Position numbers and translations under genes: made by a program. 29,603 bases of DNA from Chara braunii (lineage: Eukaryota; Streptophyta; Charophyceae; Charales; Characeae), in contig BFEA01000142.1 in NCBI GenBank assembly GCA_003427395.1, forward strand, positions 117,941-147,543. The letters are read 5' to 3'. Of the stretch, positions 1 to 9,609 are shown in pieces. The notes under the pieces were generated by a model, which did no database searches, was not told the DNA's origin, and worked only from the letters and a program-made list of their open reading frames with translations. Within the stretch, counting starts at the first letter, position 1, and each line of letters begins with the position of its first letter.

Positions 1-343
1 GGTGCGGTACCGGCCTACCTGCTACTTGAGTGTTTTTCCGCTGCTCTAAGCACCGCGGGCCCCTGGCTCCGCTACTTGAGTGTTTTCCCTGCTGCAACCC
101 TCAATGCCACGGCCACAGGTAAGTACCGGCCCTACGGGCCTGCCAAACAAGCAAGTACCCTTGCGGGTCACACACACACTCATGCCGACAAGCACTCAGA
201 CAGGCACGCAAGTCAACAGGCACACACACATACAGACTTAGAAAACAGAGCAGAATGCGGAAATCTCAGCAAGGCATCCATTCCATTGGCAGAACTTCAG
301 AAATCAGCAGTGTTCTCAGTCTGTGTTATGGCGGGTCATTACA
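1..343 (-). repeat. Partial LTR of Ty3/gypsy family, copy 1
   Basis: On the minus strand this copy starts at 343 with TGTAATGACCCGCC, the TGTAA-type start usual for plant gypsy LTRs, and runs off the window at position 1. It is closely similar to 1060-1381 and, inverted, to 9916-10290. Shared landmarks are the CA-rich stretch around 165-230, the sequence around 111-130 (CCACAGGTAAGTACC on the plus strand) and the 'ctacttgagtgttt' motif. Only the 5' part is present. It lies directly beyond the next LTR copy, separated by about ten AT-rich bases (344-353). It could be a solo LTR or the edge of a second element outside the window. Confidence 0.7.
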
Positions 344-353
344 ATAATAATAA

Positions 354-1381
354 TGTCGAATGGTTGAACCAGAATCAATGTCCGAATCCCTCTTCTACTG
401 CAGGTACAACATGAGGTCCACCATAGCCATGGTCACCCTTCTCCTCCCTCTTCCTGAAGGCCGAGGCTACGGCAGACTGCTAGGGCCTTGCCCTGATGTG
501 CAGAAGACAACTCAAAGCAGCTATGGCTGCTCCGGCTCAGGCCACCATGCCTGACTCTGCCTCGAAGTTTCTTGATGTAACTCTACCCCAAGGGGGCCTT
601 CCAGATGCAGCGCCCACCAAGGTGATAAAGATGGCTTCCACCATAGCCAGGTAAGTACCTCGGGCGCTCCCCCTTCCTAGTCCTCTTCTTCCTCCTCATC
701 TATCTCGAGCTCCTCCACCATAGCCACGGTGGAGAGCTGGGCACTCCTCTTCCCCACGCAACGTGACTCCAAACTTGCACGCTGCAAATGAGGAAGAGCA
801 CTTCGCTCCTCCTGGAGATACAGCAGCCTGCTTGCCTCTTGGGTGGTCTTTCCAGGTCACGCGGCCTCCAAGCAACCAGTACCTCCTCCCTTTCGGAGGG
901 AAACATCATTGCAGACTCTGATATTGCCCGTACAGGCCCTAGACTCAGACTACTTGGACTGGTACCCGCCTAGACCTAGCCTACAACTACTGGGCCTCTA
1001 AAAATTCCAACTTTCGTCTTCTACTGCTCGGCCTCGAGTACCCGACACATCTACACTACTTGGTGTGGCACCGGCCTACCTGCTACTTGAGTGTTTATCC
1101 CTGCTGCTCTACGTGTCGCGGGCCTATTCCCGCCACTAGTGTTTTCCCTGCTGCAACCCTCAATGTCATGGCCACAGGTAAGTACCGGCCCTATGGGCCT
1201 TCACAAGCAAGCCAGTACCCTTGCGGGTCACACACAAACTCAAGTTGTCAAACACTCAGATGGGCACGCAGACCAGCAAGCACGCACACACACAGACTTA
1301 GGGAACTCAGCAAGGCATTCATTCCATTGGCAAAACTCAGAAATCAGCTGTGTCTCAGTCCGTGTTTGACAGGTCCTTACA
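354..1381 (-). repeat. 3' LTR of degenerate Ty3/gypsy element
   Basis: The LTR starts on the minus strand at 1381 (TGTAAGGACC), directly after the polypurine tract and the pol stop codon. It runs down to about 354, where the plus strand reads TG, so the minus strand ends in CA; the exact end is uncertain. Length is about 1.03 kb. The whole unit is repeated in inverted orientation at 9916-11030, including the later half: 'ccagaatcaat' at 368-378, the 'ccaccatagcca' motif, and 'cctccctttcggaggg' near 886-901. No strong TATA box was seen. The LTR carries perfect splice-donor consensus sequences on its antisense strand (see findings). Confidence 0.75.
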
Positions 1382-1700
1382 CTACCCTCTCCTCAAGAGC
1401 GAGTTCCCTTTGAGCGAGTAACTCCCTCCAAACACATTGTAAGCATACATAGCGAAGAGGTTTCGTGAATACTCGGTAGCAGTGAGCTTCTCGAAGATCT
1501 TTGGGACAGCACCGGAGACTATCTGTCGTTCATATGCTTTAACAACGCGAGGTGCACTGCGTAGTAGTTCCTTCTTTGAGATCCACTAGAGATCATCCAA
1601 TGGGTGATACATGAAATGAACCCGGTGCTCTCTGTTACACCTCTCATTAGTATGCTGTACAATTCTATCGCATGACCGCCTTTAATTGCACAAGGGATCA
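1382..1700 (-). pseudogene. Pol C-terminus, chromodomain-like tail
   Basis: Read on the minus strand from about 1690, one frame encodes a basic/aromatic segment with the spacing of retroelement chromodomains: an RIVQH start, an REHRVHFMYHPLDDL core in place of the usual 'YLVKWKGYP', and an ELLRSAPRVVKAYE helix. An in-frame TAG follows the DDL where a Trp is expected. The frame then stays open to a terminal TAG at 1384-1382, which abuts the LTR. The chromodomain assignment is by position and pattern only. In the family this module directs integration to particular chromatin. Confidence 0.5.
1385..1394 (-). other. Polypurine tract
   Basis: The minus strand reads GAGGAGAGGG at 1394-1385, then TAG, then TGTAAGG, the LTR start. 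This is the place and composition expected for the primer of plus-strand DNA synthesis in LTR retroelements. Unusually, it lies inside the last codons of pol. Confidence 0.75.
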
Positions 1701-2790
1701 TATTCTCATCGTATTTGAAGGTTTTAGCATCGCGATATGGAAACAACTTAGATGCGTGAAAGACTTGGTATGTACGCAGATGAGGAGGCACGACAACGTA
1801 TGAAGGACCAAACTTATCTGCACCAATCACATCCAGAACTTCCCACGGACCTTAATACAGAGGGAGAAGTTTGTGTGACACCCCCTCTTCTTCCGAAAAT
1901 TCAGACATCTTGACCCAGATATAACTTCCCACTTTGATAGTCGATGGTTGACGCTTCTTATTTGCATGATGGATCATGGCGTGCTGTCTCTTGGTCAGTG
2001 ATGCAATGGCAACTTTGAGCAAGTGATCAAACTTAGCGTTGAAGCCAGGCCTGCCAGGCGTCAGACCAGCCGGCTGTTCGGGGAATGAGTAGGGGAGCGG
2101 ATTACGGATCTTCCAACCGTACTGCAGCCTGTTTGGCGCCATGTCAGTGGAAGAATGAATGGAGATGTTGTACAACCCCTTGACCGAATACAGCTCTTCA
2201 TCCCAGTTTCCTGATTCGTAATGATTAAGGCACACAGAAGTTGAAACAAAGTCTGGTTATATCTCCTCATCCAAATTGTTGGCTTCAGGATGTCAACCAG
2301 ATGTCATCTTCAGTTTGAGTCCAGGGAATTGGGACGTGAAGTCCTTCTAGTGGGTACTTATGAAGCGCAGGTCCCGATCACTCACCAGGGTTTTCGGTGT
2401 CCAGTGCTGCAGAATGTACTTCTGGTGGAACTCGAGGATCACAAGGGCAGTTGGGGCATGAGGTGGCAAGCGCATAAGATTTAGGAACTTGGAAAAACGG
2501 TCAACAATCACCATAACTTCCAAATATTCATTCTTACTGATATTCCCATGTTCATGAAGTCGATAGAGACAAACTTTCTGGAACCATCGAGAAAGGGAAA
2601 AGGTTTGAGCATCCGCATGGGCTTTTGCCTTGACAGTTTGATTCGTTGACATACTTGACACTCAACCACAAACTTCTCAACAGATCCTTTCATACTAGGT
2701 CAGTCAAATTGTTGCAGCAGGTTACAACAGGTTTTTGCAATGCCAAAGTATCCACTCCGTCCATGAACCAAATCCAAAAAGTGTATGAGG
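1519..2790 (-). pseudogene. Integrase fragments
   Basis: Several minus-strand frames together cover a retroviral-type integrase. Around 2770-2630 is the zinc-binding region: the CQVCQR half is clear at about 2660-2640, while the HH half is altered and shifted. The catalytic core lies between about 2610 and 2347; the first Asp is in SIDFM and the second in LVSDRDLRF, followed by RFIST. The C-terminal region (2235-1852) carries the NWDEELYSV and HSSTDMAPNRLQYG patterns typical of gypsy integrases. The next piece (1830-1690) carries IGADKFGPSYVV and FHASKLFPY, the beta-barrel DNA-binding part. At least three frame changes separate these pieces, so no functional enzyme is encoded. Confidence 0.85.
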
Positions 2791-3480
2791 AGAGGCGCAT
2801 GGTTGGGTACACACAAACAGTCATTCTTTCCGTAGCGTCAGAAAACCAGACCTTCACACTCGTGGAACCAGGCTGACTGTTGGGGTCAACCTTAAGTTGC
2901 TCGAGGACTGGACCATGATCCGTATCCTTGGCAGTTTGCTCTACTAGTTCCTCCTTCAGTTTCTTCCGGAAATTGTAGGAGTTCACAAGGCAAGTCATAT
3001 ACTCTGGGTGGCGAGACAATGTATCAGCAACTCGATTGTAACAACCGTTTTTGTGCTTCAATTCAAACTTTAAAATATCAATCTCATGCAACCAGCGGAC
3101 CAATGTAGGGGATAAGGTAGTTTCGTCCTTGATCCACCTCAAAGTCTCGTGATCTGAGAAGACTTTGAAGTGGCGTCCCCAAAGATAATGCTTCCAGTGG
3201 TCCAATGTCATACGCAAAGCATAAAGCTCGTGCATGTATGTGGAAGTAGTTACATGTTCATTGGGTATGTGTTTGTTGTAGTATTCAAGCGGACGCAAAC
3301 CATCACCATCATCTTGTTGCAGCAGTACACCAATCCCATATTAGCATCCGTAGCAACTACGAATATGAGTTTGGGACCCGCAATGCAGAGCACAGGATGA
3401 CTCACCAAAGCCTCCTTTAAGGCTTGAAAGGCAGTCTCACTTGCTTCATCCCATGTGTAAGTTGCTTGTTAGTTTGGACA
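2690..3480 (-). pseudogene. RNase H domain and connection, broken
   Basis: The minus-strand frame 3298-2690 contains PLEYYNKH, the ELYALRMTLDHWKHYLWG helix and the FKVFSDHETLRWI strand, then LVRWLHEIDILKFELKHKNG and NRVADTLSRHPE. This is the gypsy RNase H signature up to the conserved 'N.VADALSR' motif. The upstream part with the first catalytic Asp (VVATDANMG, about 3365-3340) is in another frame. In life this domain removes RNA from the RNA:DNA hybrid. The frame then runs into the degenerate linker to integrase. Confidence 0.85.
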
Positions 3481-3609
3481 ATGGGCGAGCAATAATAGAA
3501 ACTTTCGGCACAAACTTCCGGTAGTATGATGCAATGTCAAGAAAATAACACAATTCACTTATATTCATTGGCTAAGGTCAGTTGCGTATGACCTCAATCT
3601 TGGTTGCCT

Positions 3610-4400
3610 CTAGCTCAAGACCTGCGGCGGACAACCGGTGCCCAAGATAGATAATGTTATCCTGCCCAAACTCGGATCCAAGTTGAGATGGACCTGCATT
3701 TTCTTGAGGATGTTGTTCACCTCCTCAAGATGTCTGAAGTTTTCCTCCATCGATTTGTTGAAAATTTGAATGTCATCAAGGTAGACAACCACAAACTGAC
3801 CAATTTGTTCCCGGAGTACCTTGTCCATGAGACTTAGAAAGGTGGCATATGTGCATTCGTAAGACCGAAGGGCATAACAATAAATTTGTCCAACCCATTG
3901 CAAGTGTTAAATGCAATTTTGTACTGGTCCGCAGGATTGACCTCAATTTGGTGGTAGCCAGACTTTAGATCGCTCTTGGAGAAGACCTTGCACCCACTTG
4001 AAGCGTCAAGTAGGTAATCGATGTGTTGCAATGGATAAGCATTCTTTCTTGTGATGCGGTTTAGACCGCGGTAATAAATACACATTCAGAGCTTGCCTCC
4101 TTTCTGTGAGACAAACAAAATAGGTGCACCGAATCCAGATTCGCCTGGCTTAATCCAACCTTTGTCAATCATCTCATCTATTTGCCTCCGGAGTTCCTCC
4201 AACTCGTCGGATCCCATACGGTACACTGCCCTTTGGAGGAACAACGCCTTTGGCCAACTCGATCGTATGTTTGACCAATCCCGTAGGAACTCTGAGCGAT
4301 TTGGACAGAAGTTCTGAAAATCGGTTGAGCAGGCTTTGGTTGTTTGCTGGGATTTTCGGGAATGAAAGATCAGAATAATGCGGGTCAGAGGTTGGAGCAA
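3610..4400 (-). pseudogene. Reverse transcriptase domain, frameshifted
   Basis: Minus-strand pieces in order: an N-terminal part with ELEELRRQIDEMIDKGWIKPG and GAPILFVSQKGGKL (about 4230-4089); an in-frame TGA at 4088-4086; then CIYYRGLNRITRKNAYPL, KSDLKSGYHQIEV and VMPFGLTNA (4085 to about 3850). After a frameshift comes FVVVYLDDI (catalytic YLDD, about 3790-3772), then HLEEV. Two differences from family consensus stand out. The TGA sits where an Arg (CGA) is usual, and 'CIDYRGLN' reads CIYYRGLN. The catalytic pair in YLDD is intact, but the reading frame is not. Confidence 0.92.
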
Positions 4401-4729
4401 GGTGGTGCAACTCTGTAACCTAGCCTGATGGGGGCATGAGGCCTAGTAGAGATCCGGCTTTTCACTGTAAACGGTCATGCCGACGTGTTTATAGAGGGGA
4501 TTGTACGAGTTCCCATTTATTTTTTGCATGGTCGGGAGGACCTTCGGTACATCAGGATCTGAATTTTTTGAGAAACTCTTCATTATCTATAATGTTCTTA
4601 GTCGAAACCGGGTGATTTCCCCGGTATTTTATGATTTTGTACTTTCATATGGGACATTGGGCCCGGTTCCCACCCGTGTTGCTCCCCACGAACAGATTTG
4701 GAGCATTGGCTCAAAAAAAAAAAAAAAAA
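4400..4729 (+). mobile_element. A-tailed insertion R1 (SINE/retroposon-like)
   Basis: This stretch interrupts gypsy coding sequence and ends in a 17-base A run (4713-4729). It shares motifs in the same order with the insertion at 5330-5992: CTGTAACCT then GAGGCCT.GTAGAGA near 4413-4452, and GGGACATTGGGCCCGGTTC near 4651-4669. This points to two copies of one A-tailed retroposon family on the plus strand. The left edge is uncertain (gypsy coding is recognisable to about 4380), and I could not fix target duplications. No coding capacity was recognised. Confidence 0.5.
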
Positions 4730-5075
4730 GGATCACGTAAAGCAGGTTGCAGATTAGTAGCGAAGGCAACAAAATCTGAAGTAGAATCATTAGACTTGAA
4801 GTGGATGGAGAAGTAGAAATACTAGAAGTAGGTACATCTTGCAAAGTAGAACTAGTAGGACGAACAAAAGCAACATACAACTGTTCATCCTCCCTGTGCT
4901 TGTGCCACTTCTTGCAGAATCGCATGGCATTGAGAAAAGTCACCAAGGATTTGTGTTGCTCATCCAAGAGGTCAGGACACTCGTTCCCCAAAGCATCATG
5001 TACCACAAAGAGTGATTCCTTTCACTCAATCCTCTCGCATGAGGACTGTAGCCATCCCAATCCAAGGACTGCGTC
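4730..5075 (-). pseudogene. Protease C-terminus and spacer to RT
   Basis: On the minus strand 5075-5052 encodes DAVLGLGW, the hydrophobic-Gly motif near the C-terminus of gypsy proteases ('D.ILGMDWL'). The frame meets TGA at 5024-5022 about nine codons later, where a Trp codon TGG is likely ancestral. The following frame (about 5006-4740) has an acidic/basic spacer (DLLDEQHKSLVTFLNAMRF) and an S/T-rich linker. It is then cut by the A-tract of insertion R1. Confidence 0.7.
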
Positions 5076-5104
5076 GAAGGGGCACTTGTCGAGGACATAG
5101 AAAT

Positions 5105-5308
5105 TCAATGCGTGTGTGACGGTTTTGTCATTGTCAAAGATAATACACACACCTTTGAGGGGGGGAGAGATTTCTTCAATTGATTTCCAAGGTTATCTTC
5201 TAGTGCTATGTACGCGTTCGGGAGACAGACGGTTGTCTTTAAAGATCCAGGACAAGCATGCATATTACGTAGTATCAAGTGCTTGAGAATTTCATAGTCT
5301 TCAATCAT
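5105..5308 (-). pseudogene. Middle of protease region, shifted frame
   Basis: An open minus-strand piece of 67 codons lies between the protease active site (6112) and the LGLGW motif (5075). It joins the second motif only through a frame change in a GT-rich stretch near 5140-5150. The distance between the two motifs is about 1 kb where roughly 240 bases would be normal. This agrees with the insertion placed at 5330-5992. The function of this segment is inferred from position only. Confidence 0.5.
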
Positions 5309-5329
5309 GTAATATTAAGCTTTCTGGTG

Positions 5330-5992
5330 TGTTGTAATTGTTGGCGGCATCTGGCCGTCTTCCTCGTTCAGATTATAGGATTTCAGAGATGGTGGAATCT
5401 GGACTGATATCTGCAAAGTGGCTTTGTTTTGAGCCCCTGGTTTGTCGATGCCAGAACGACGTTGGCCGGAGCTGGGACATTGCCCTGTAACCTGCAAATG
5501 GTCGGAGTGTGAGGCCTTGTAGAGAGATCTGGGGATTTGTTGAGGGAGGAAAGCAATCTAGTGGCGAACCGGGGGGCCTGCCTTGACAACCTATGGGACC
5601 AGGGATAGTGTAGGTGGCGAGAACATGTCAGTTATGGTTGACGTTGGTTAGGATGGCATTGTCTCTAAGATGTAATGTCCTGGTACAGGGAGGGCTGAGA
5701 TTTGTTATAGGATTAGGAGGCCAGATTTGTTGATATAGCATAGTCTTGTATATTCTTTACATACTAATCATCATCATTATCATCATCATCATCATCATCA
5801 TGATTAGTATCATTATCTCACAATTTACATAGAATCAGCAAAAGTTCATCATCATTATCATCATATGAGGGACGTTGAGCCCGGTTCTCAGCATGTTCGG
5901 TTCGGTTACTTCGGGTAGACTGTGAGGACCCCGGCCTCAATCTTCTTATTAAAAGAAAAAAGAAAAAAAAAAGACCAAAAAAAAAAAAAAAA
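5330..5992 (+). mobile_element. A-tailed insertion R2, relative of R1
   Basis: This insertion splits the protease coding region. It shares CTGTAACCT and GAGGCCT.GTAGAGA (about 5485-5527) and GGGACGTTGAGCCCGGTTC (about 5870-5888) with R1. It ends in an A-rich tail (5951-5992, with a final 16-base A run at 5977-5992). An internal ATC/ATT microsatellite lies at about 5768-5802. It is longer than R1, so R1 would be internally deleted or R2 expanded. The left boundary is approximate. Confidence 0.5.
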
Positions 5993-6250
5993 GGCAACCA
6001 TTTTTTTACCAACTTGGGTCCGGCAAGGGTTATGCAATTCCACTTGCTTCATCCCCAAGCCCGCCTTGCCCACCCCGTGTGGAGAGATAAAATTAGTAGT
6101 AGCACCACAATCAACCAAGACACAGGGGTAGCAGTGGTTAATGAGAAGTTTGAAGAAGATAAATTTCGTTGTCCCTTGAGCACGTTGATGTTTCATCTCA
6201 GCCCAATGCTCGAGGTGGTAGTGGTAATTAAGCTTCTTAGACTCCTCCAA
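5990..6250 (-). pseudogene. Retroviral-type aspartic protease, N-terminal part
   Basis: The minus strand at 6112-6083 encodes DCGATTNFIS, the active-site motif of gypsy proteases (D[ST]GAT.NFIS). The usual Ser/Thr after the catalytic Asp is Cys here. The frame continues through GLGMKQVEL and ends in the A-tract of R2 at about 5992. The protease would process the gag-pol polyprotein. The C-terminal half lies beyond the insertion, near 5075. Confidence 0.85.
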
Positions 6251-7740
6251 AAGCTCAACATAAAGGACATGCCATGCACCAGCCTTGGAAGCAGAAGGTG
6301 GGGTTTCAAGAGAGGACTGTTGAACAAAATCAGGTTCCTTAAAGGAACTACCGTTTATCGATCCAGCCTCCCTTGTTGTAGAGTGTGTTGATGATAACCC
6401 TACGCCCGATTCGGGTTATACCAATTTTGGACTTTATGATTCGGCTTCAAACAATGCAGGCAAACTCCCTTCCTGATCCTAGCCTTCCATTCACTTTCGT
6501 TCATCTGGAGATGTAACCAAAGTTTGGTTGCAACATCCTCCGGCTTGGCTGGGATCTTGACTTATTTGGGGAGTGGGTCAAAGTTTTTCCCTGAGTTTTC
6601 GTTCGGTCCCGTCACATTAGTAAACTTTATAAAGGCATTAAGTTTTTCTTCACCATTATTAATGTCTAACTCATGGGTTGAAGAGGAACAGGTTGTATCA
6701 GCGTCATAGGCCTCCTCATCAGCCTCCAACAGGTCATGCACAGGTTGCTGCCTCTAAACCACCTGCCGCCTGTAGGTTTTTTTGTCTGTTGTGGAAACGA
6801 GGTCTTGTGCCTCAAGGCTGACTATATCCTGCATGAGGGAAAGTCAGTTTGTGTTTCCAATGAGATCTCTGCCTAGGCAATGTGTACAAGTATTGGGAAC
6901 CGTATCTTTCACAACATTCAAGCATGACTGTGCAGTCATTTCCAACAGAAGAGTAGCAAAAAGTTTGCTAACATACAATTGCAGGTTGTGCATTGTGCCC
7001 AACCACTTGTTGCGCTTGAGATCATCAAGCCTTTTTCGAACTTTTGCATGCGGGTCCTTATATTGCTTAATCAGTATCTCTTCAAGTGTGGTCATTGTTG
7101 TGGCTTTGAGCCAATGCGCCAGATCGATCTTAGTGTACCCGGCATGCATAGCTTGAACTTCTAAAAGGCCCGTACGGCGGGTTCGACGTTAGTCCCCATG
7201 ATCAAGGACTGACTCAAAAGTTGACTTCCCAGCACCTCGAAGTAGGCTCTCATGGAACTGATCCAGGACTCTACATTTTCCTTGTTGTCGTACCTCGAGG
7301 GTATTTGTACTGCCTTTCTGTCCACATAGGGACTGCTATAACCAGCACTAGCAAATGTTGTGTTTAAACTCGAGGCTGCAGCAGTTGCACAAATCCCTGC
7401 GTTGTCACTGATCACGGCAACAACGGGGTCTGCTGCACTTTTGCAGCTTCAGCTGCCAAGTCACGACACTGGCTGGTCACATCGACCAACTCATTCCGAA
7501 TTTTCTGCATTTCTGTGTAAATCGAGCAACATGGCCGATGTGATCCTCTAGTGCACGAACTTGGACAACCGCTGTAAACAAGGACTGTATCTTGTTCACG
7601 CACTGTTCTTTGCTCAGCGCAGCGACAGTCTCTAGCATCGACAGTTGTTCAGCCTCTGGGTGTTTTTCCTTTCCTCCTCTACTTCTTGTTCCCGTCTCAA
7701 AATACTTTCGTCCGAGTCTCCCGCTGGGGGGCTCTCCCAC
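6250..7740 (-). pseudogene. Gag-like region, frameshifted
   Basis: Three overlapping minus-strand frames (7740-7477, 7603-7412, 7415-7161) and 7149-6844 form a gag-like protein. The N-terminal part is charged and helix-prone (KEQCVNKIQSLFTAVVQVRALEDH), with an EMQKIRNELVDVTSQCRDL heptad-like stretch. The core contains YDNKENVESWISSMRAYFEVLG and HWLKATTMTTLEEILIKQYKDP, the retrotransposon gag pattern with conserved Trp. A zinc knuckle follows at 6462-6421. Gag would form the particle that packages the RNA. Frame changes near 7600, 7415 and 7155 disable it. Confidence 0.75.
6421..6462 (-). other. CCHC zinc knuckle with last Cys replaced by Trp
   Basis: The minus strand encodes C-L-H-C-L-K-P-N-H-K-V-Q-N-W. 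The spacing is exactly C-X2-C-X4-H-X4-(C), but the last position (codon 6423-6421) is TGG, Trp, instead of Cys. A TAG stop follows a few codons later. Confidence 0.75.
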
Positions 7741-7799
7741 TGGTGCCCCCCAGCGGGATCGCGGCCGCCCTCTCCAGATAGTTGAACCTAGGTAATGGC

Positions 7800-9390
7800 C
7801 CCGGTCCTTTTCTTGCCCAACCTTGACTGATGCTACAGGAGGATGCTTTTATCATCCCCCGCAGCACAGTCAGCGGATGGCTGTGATCTTTGTCCCCTTC
7901 CCCTCCCCCCCGCCTCCACTTACTCTGCCACTACCTACTACCCGGCACCACGCCCAGCCTGGTCCTTCTGTCCACCCCCTTACATCCTGATGTCAGCCAG
8001 GAATCAGTCCCCTCTAAGCAGCGACAGCAGACAAGCAAGATACGAGACTGGGGACCAGCGGGAGAAGAGGGGGCACAAATGAGAGTGAAGAAGATGGATC
8101 AAGGGCTCCGGGTGGGTGACAAAGGGATGGATTATTGAAGCCACTAAGTTAGTGACAATAGGGAGGAAGGTGATCGTAAGATCCCTCCTCCAAGTGGGAC
8201 TGCTGGGCCTTCAGGCCCGATCTGAGTGCATTACATTTCTGCTTATCACGGCCCATGTTTGAGTACGGATACCGCCCTGGTACCCTATTGGGGACCAGCC
8301 AGCAGGGCCAGGTTTGCTCCCCGGGTGGCACGTTGGGGCTCGGTTTCCGACATGGCCTTCACGCTGAACCGTCTGCTTGCCACTTGCCAAGAGATGAGGA
8401 GGCGGTAGAGAGGCGATAGTTCAGTGGGAAGGGGTGATACTAAGGTGGGAGTCTGGGAGAAGGGGTGCGTGACGTGGATCGGATCAATTCAGGGAAAGTG
8501 GAAGATTGGAAAAGAGGGAAAGAGATGGAGTATGGACTCTCGCAGGGAGACGGGCTGCAGGACATCCCTCCTGCCTTGCGGCCCTACGTTGAGCAAGGAA
8601 CTATAATGGCGGACAAAGTTCCAGCTGCAGAGCTGATTGCAAATTATTGTTCTTCACAATCTTCAGGTCAACAATATCAACAACATCACGAACAATACAA
8701 CTCCTAACGGGATGAGGTGGCAGCAGATCTGCGAGACTGATTGTTAATGCTCGATGAGCTGCGCACCATGATTTCCCGATGGCGGGCAGAGCTTGACCGG
8801 CCTACCACAGCAAACTATTGGCCAAAACAACAATATGGCAAACCAACTGTGGAGCAGAGGAGTAATGAGGCAGATGGTTCACAAGGGGCTCATCAGGTGA
8901 AGGATTGTGATCGTGACAAGTGTCAAAACAGCATCAACAAGATCACGGATAAAACGATGACAGTGGGAATGATCAGCAGCACAACGGGGAAGATTTTGAC
9001 AACCTAAAGGGGGGAGAAGGAGAGCATCACACTCAGCCACATATGGGGGGGAAACAGGACTATTAGTGCAGTACTCATCAGCAGAGAACCTGCCTCCTTA
9101 CCCCCATCAGTGCAGGGCTGGACGGGGGCAATCACATTCAAGTGCACGCTCAACAACAACACGAAAGTGGGAAGAGACAGCACAGCAACGCAGATTTGCA
9201 GAATATACTTCTCAGCCGGGAGATGGTGGTGAATAGGGCGTGCAGCATCAGCTAGCCAGTACGACAGTGCTGGTTTGTCACAGCATGGTTGCATACACTT
9301 TACTTGTCACAAGTCGGTAGTCGAGCAGCCCTCCGTCACACACAAACAAGTTGGGAAGGAATGCATGCTTTCACGGATCGTGCTCGGGAT
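7800..9390. other. Unassigned 1.6 kb between gag and the 54-bp array
   Basis: The gypsy 5' LTR and leader would be expected here, but I found neither the TGTAA-type LTR start nor LTR motifs in minus orientation. A short A/C/G-rich ORF pair on the plus strand is listed separately. The sequence is otherwise non-repetitive to the eye, with no recognised domain. Confidence 0.5.
8465..9007 (+). pseudogene. Possible Gln/Asn-rich coding remnant
   Basis: Two plus-strand frames, 8465-8707 (80 codons) and 8741-9007 (88 codons), are separated by a stop and about 30 bases. The first ends in a Gln-rich stretch (SSGQQYQQHHEQYNS). The second has ELRTMISRWRAELDRP, then polar Gln/Asn/Asp-rich sequence. A neighbouring frame past 8960 also reads as polar sequence (QQHNGEDFDNL). 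Composition looks more protein-like than the surroundings, but I recognise no family. It may be a decayed gene or retroelement piece, or chance. Confidence 0.25.
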
Positions 9391-9401
9391 AAACAGGCAA
9401 A

Positions 9402-9491
9402 TTCCTTGGCAGAGGCCATCACGTAGAAACTTAGAAAGGTAGGCCCCAATTCTTATGCCGTCCAACCTATGTGATGGCATCTGCCAAGGAA
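9402..9491. repeat. Inverted repeat, 21-bp arms
   Basis: The left arm 9402-9422 (TTCCTTGGCAG followed by AGGCCATCAC) and the right arm 9471-9491 are reverse complements with one mismatch. The spacer is 48 bases. It can form a hairpin or be the ends of a small foldback element. No target duplication was found next to the arms. Confidence 0.75.
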
Positions 9492-9609
9492 CAAGGAGAA
9501 ACACATATGAACCATGAATGTCCATGGAAAGGTAGGAGCTCATGTATGGAGAATCTGGGATGTAGGCTAAAGCATATTCAGGTTCATACGTGTTGCTCCT
9601 TGCTCGCTG

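Larger units (their letters stand above)
1382..7740 (-). mobile_element. Degenerate Ty3/gypsy LTR retrotransposon body
   Basis: Minus-strand fragments appear in Ty3/gypsy order: gag (7740-6250), CCHC-like knuckle (6421-6462), aspartic protease (6112 to about 5050), reverse transcriptase (4400-3610), RNase H (3480-2990), integrase (about 2790-1850) and a chromodomain-like tail (about 1690-1382), followed by polypurine tract and 3' LTR. RNase H before integrase identifies Ty3/gypsy rather than Ty1/copia, and the chromodomain-like tail suggests a chromovirus. The frame is broken many times by frameshifts, in-frame stops (for example 5022-5024 and 4086-4088) and two A-tailed insertions, so the copy is dead. 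No minus-oriented 5' LTR was found beyond 7740. Family is confident; domain edges are approximate. Confidence 0.9.
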
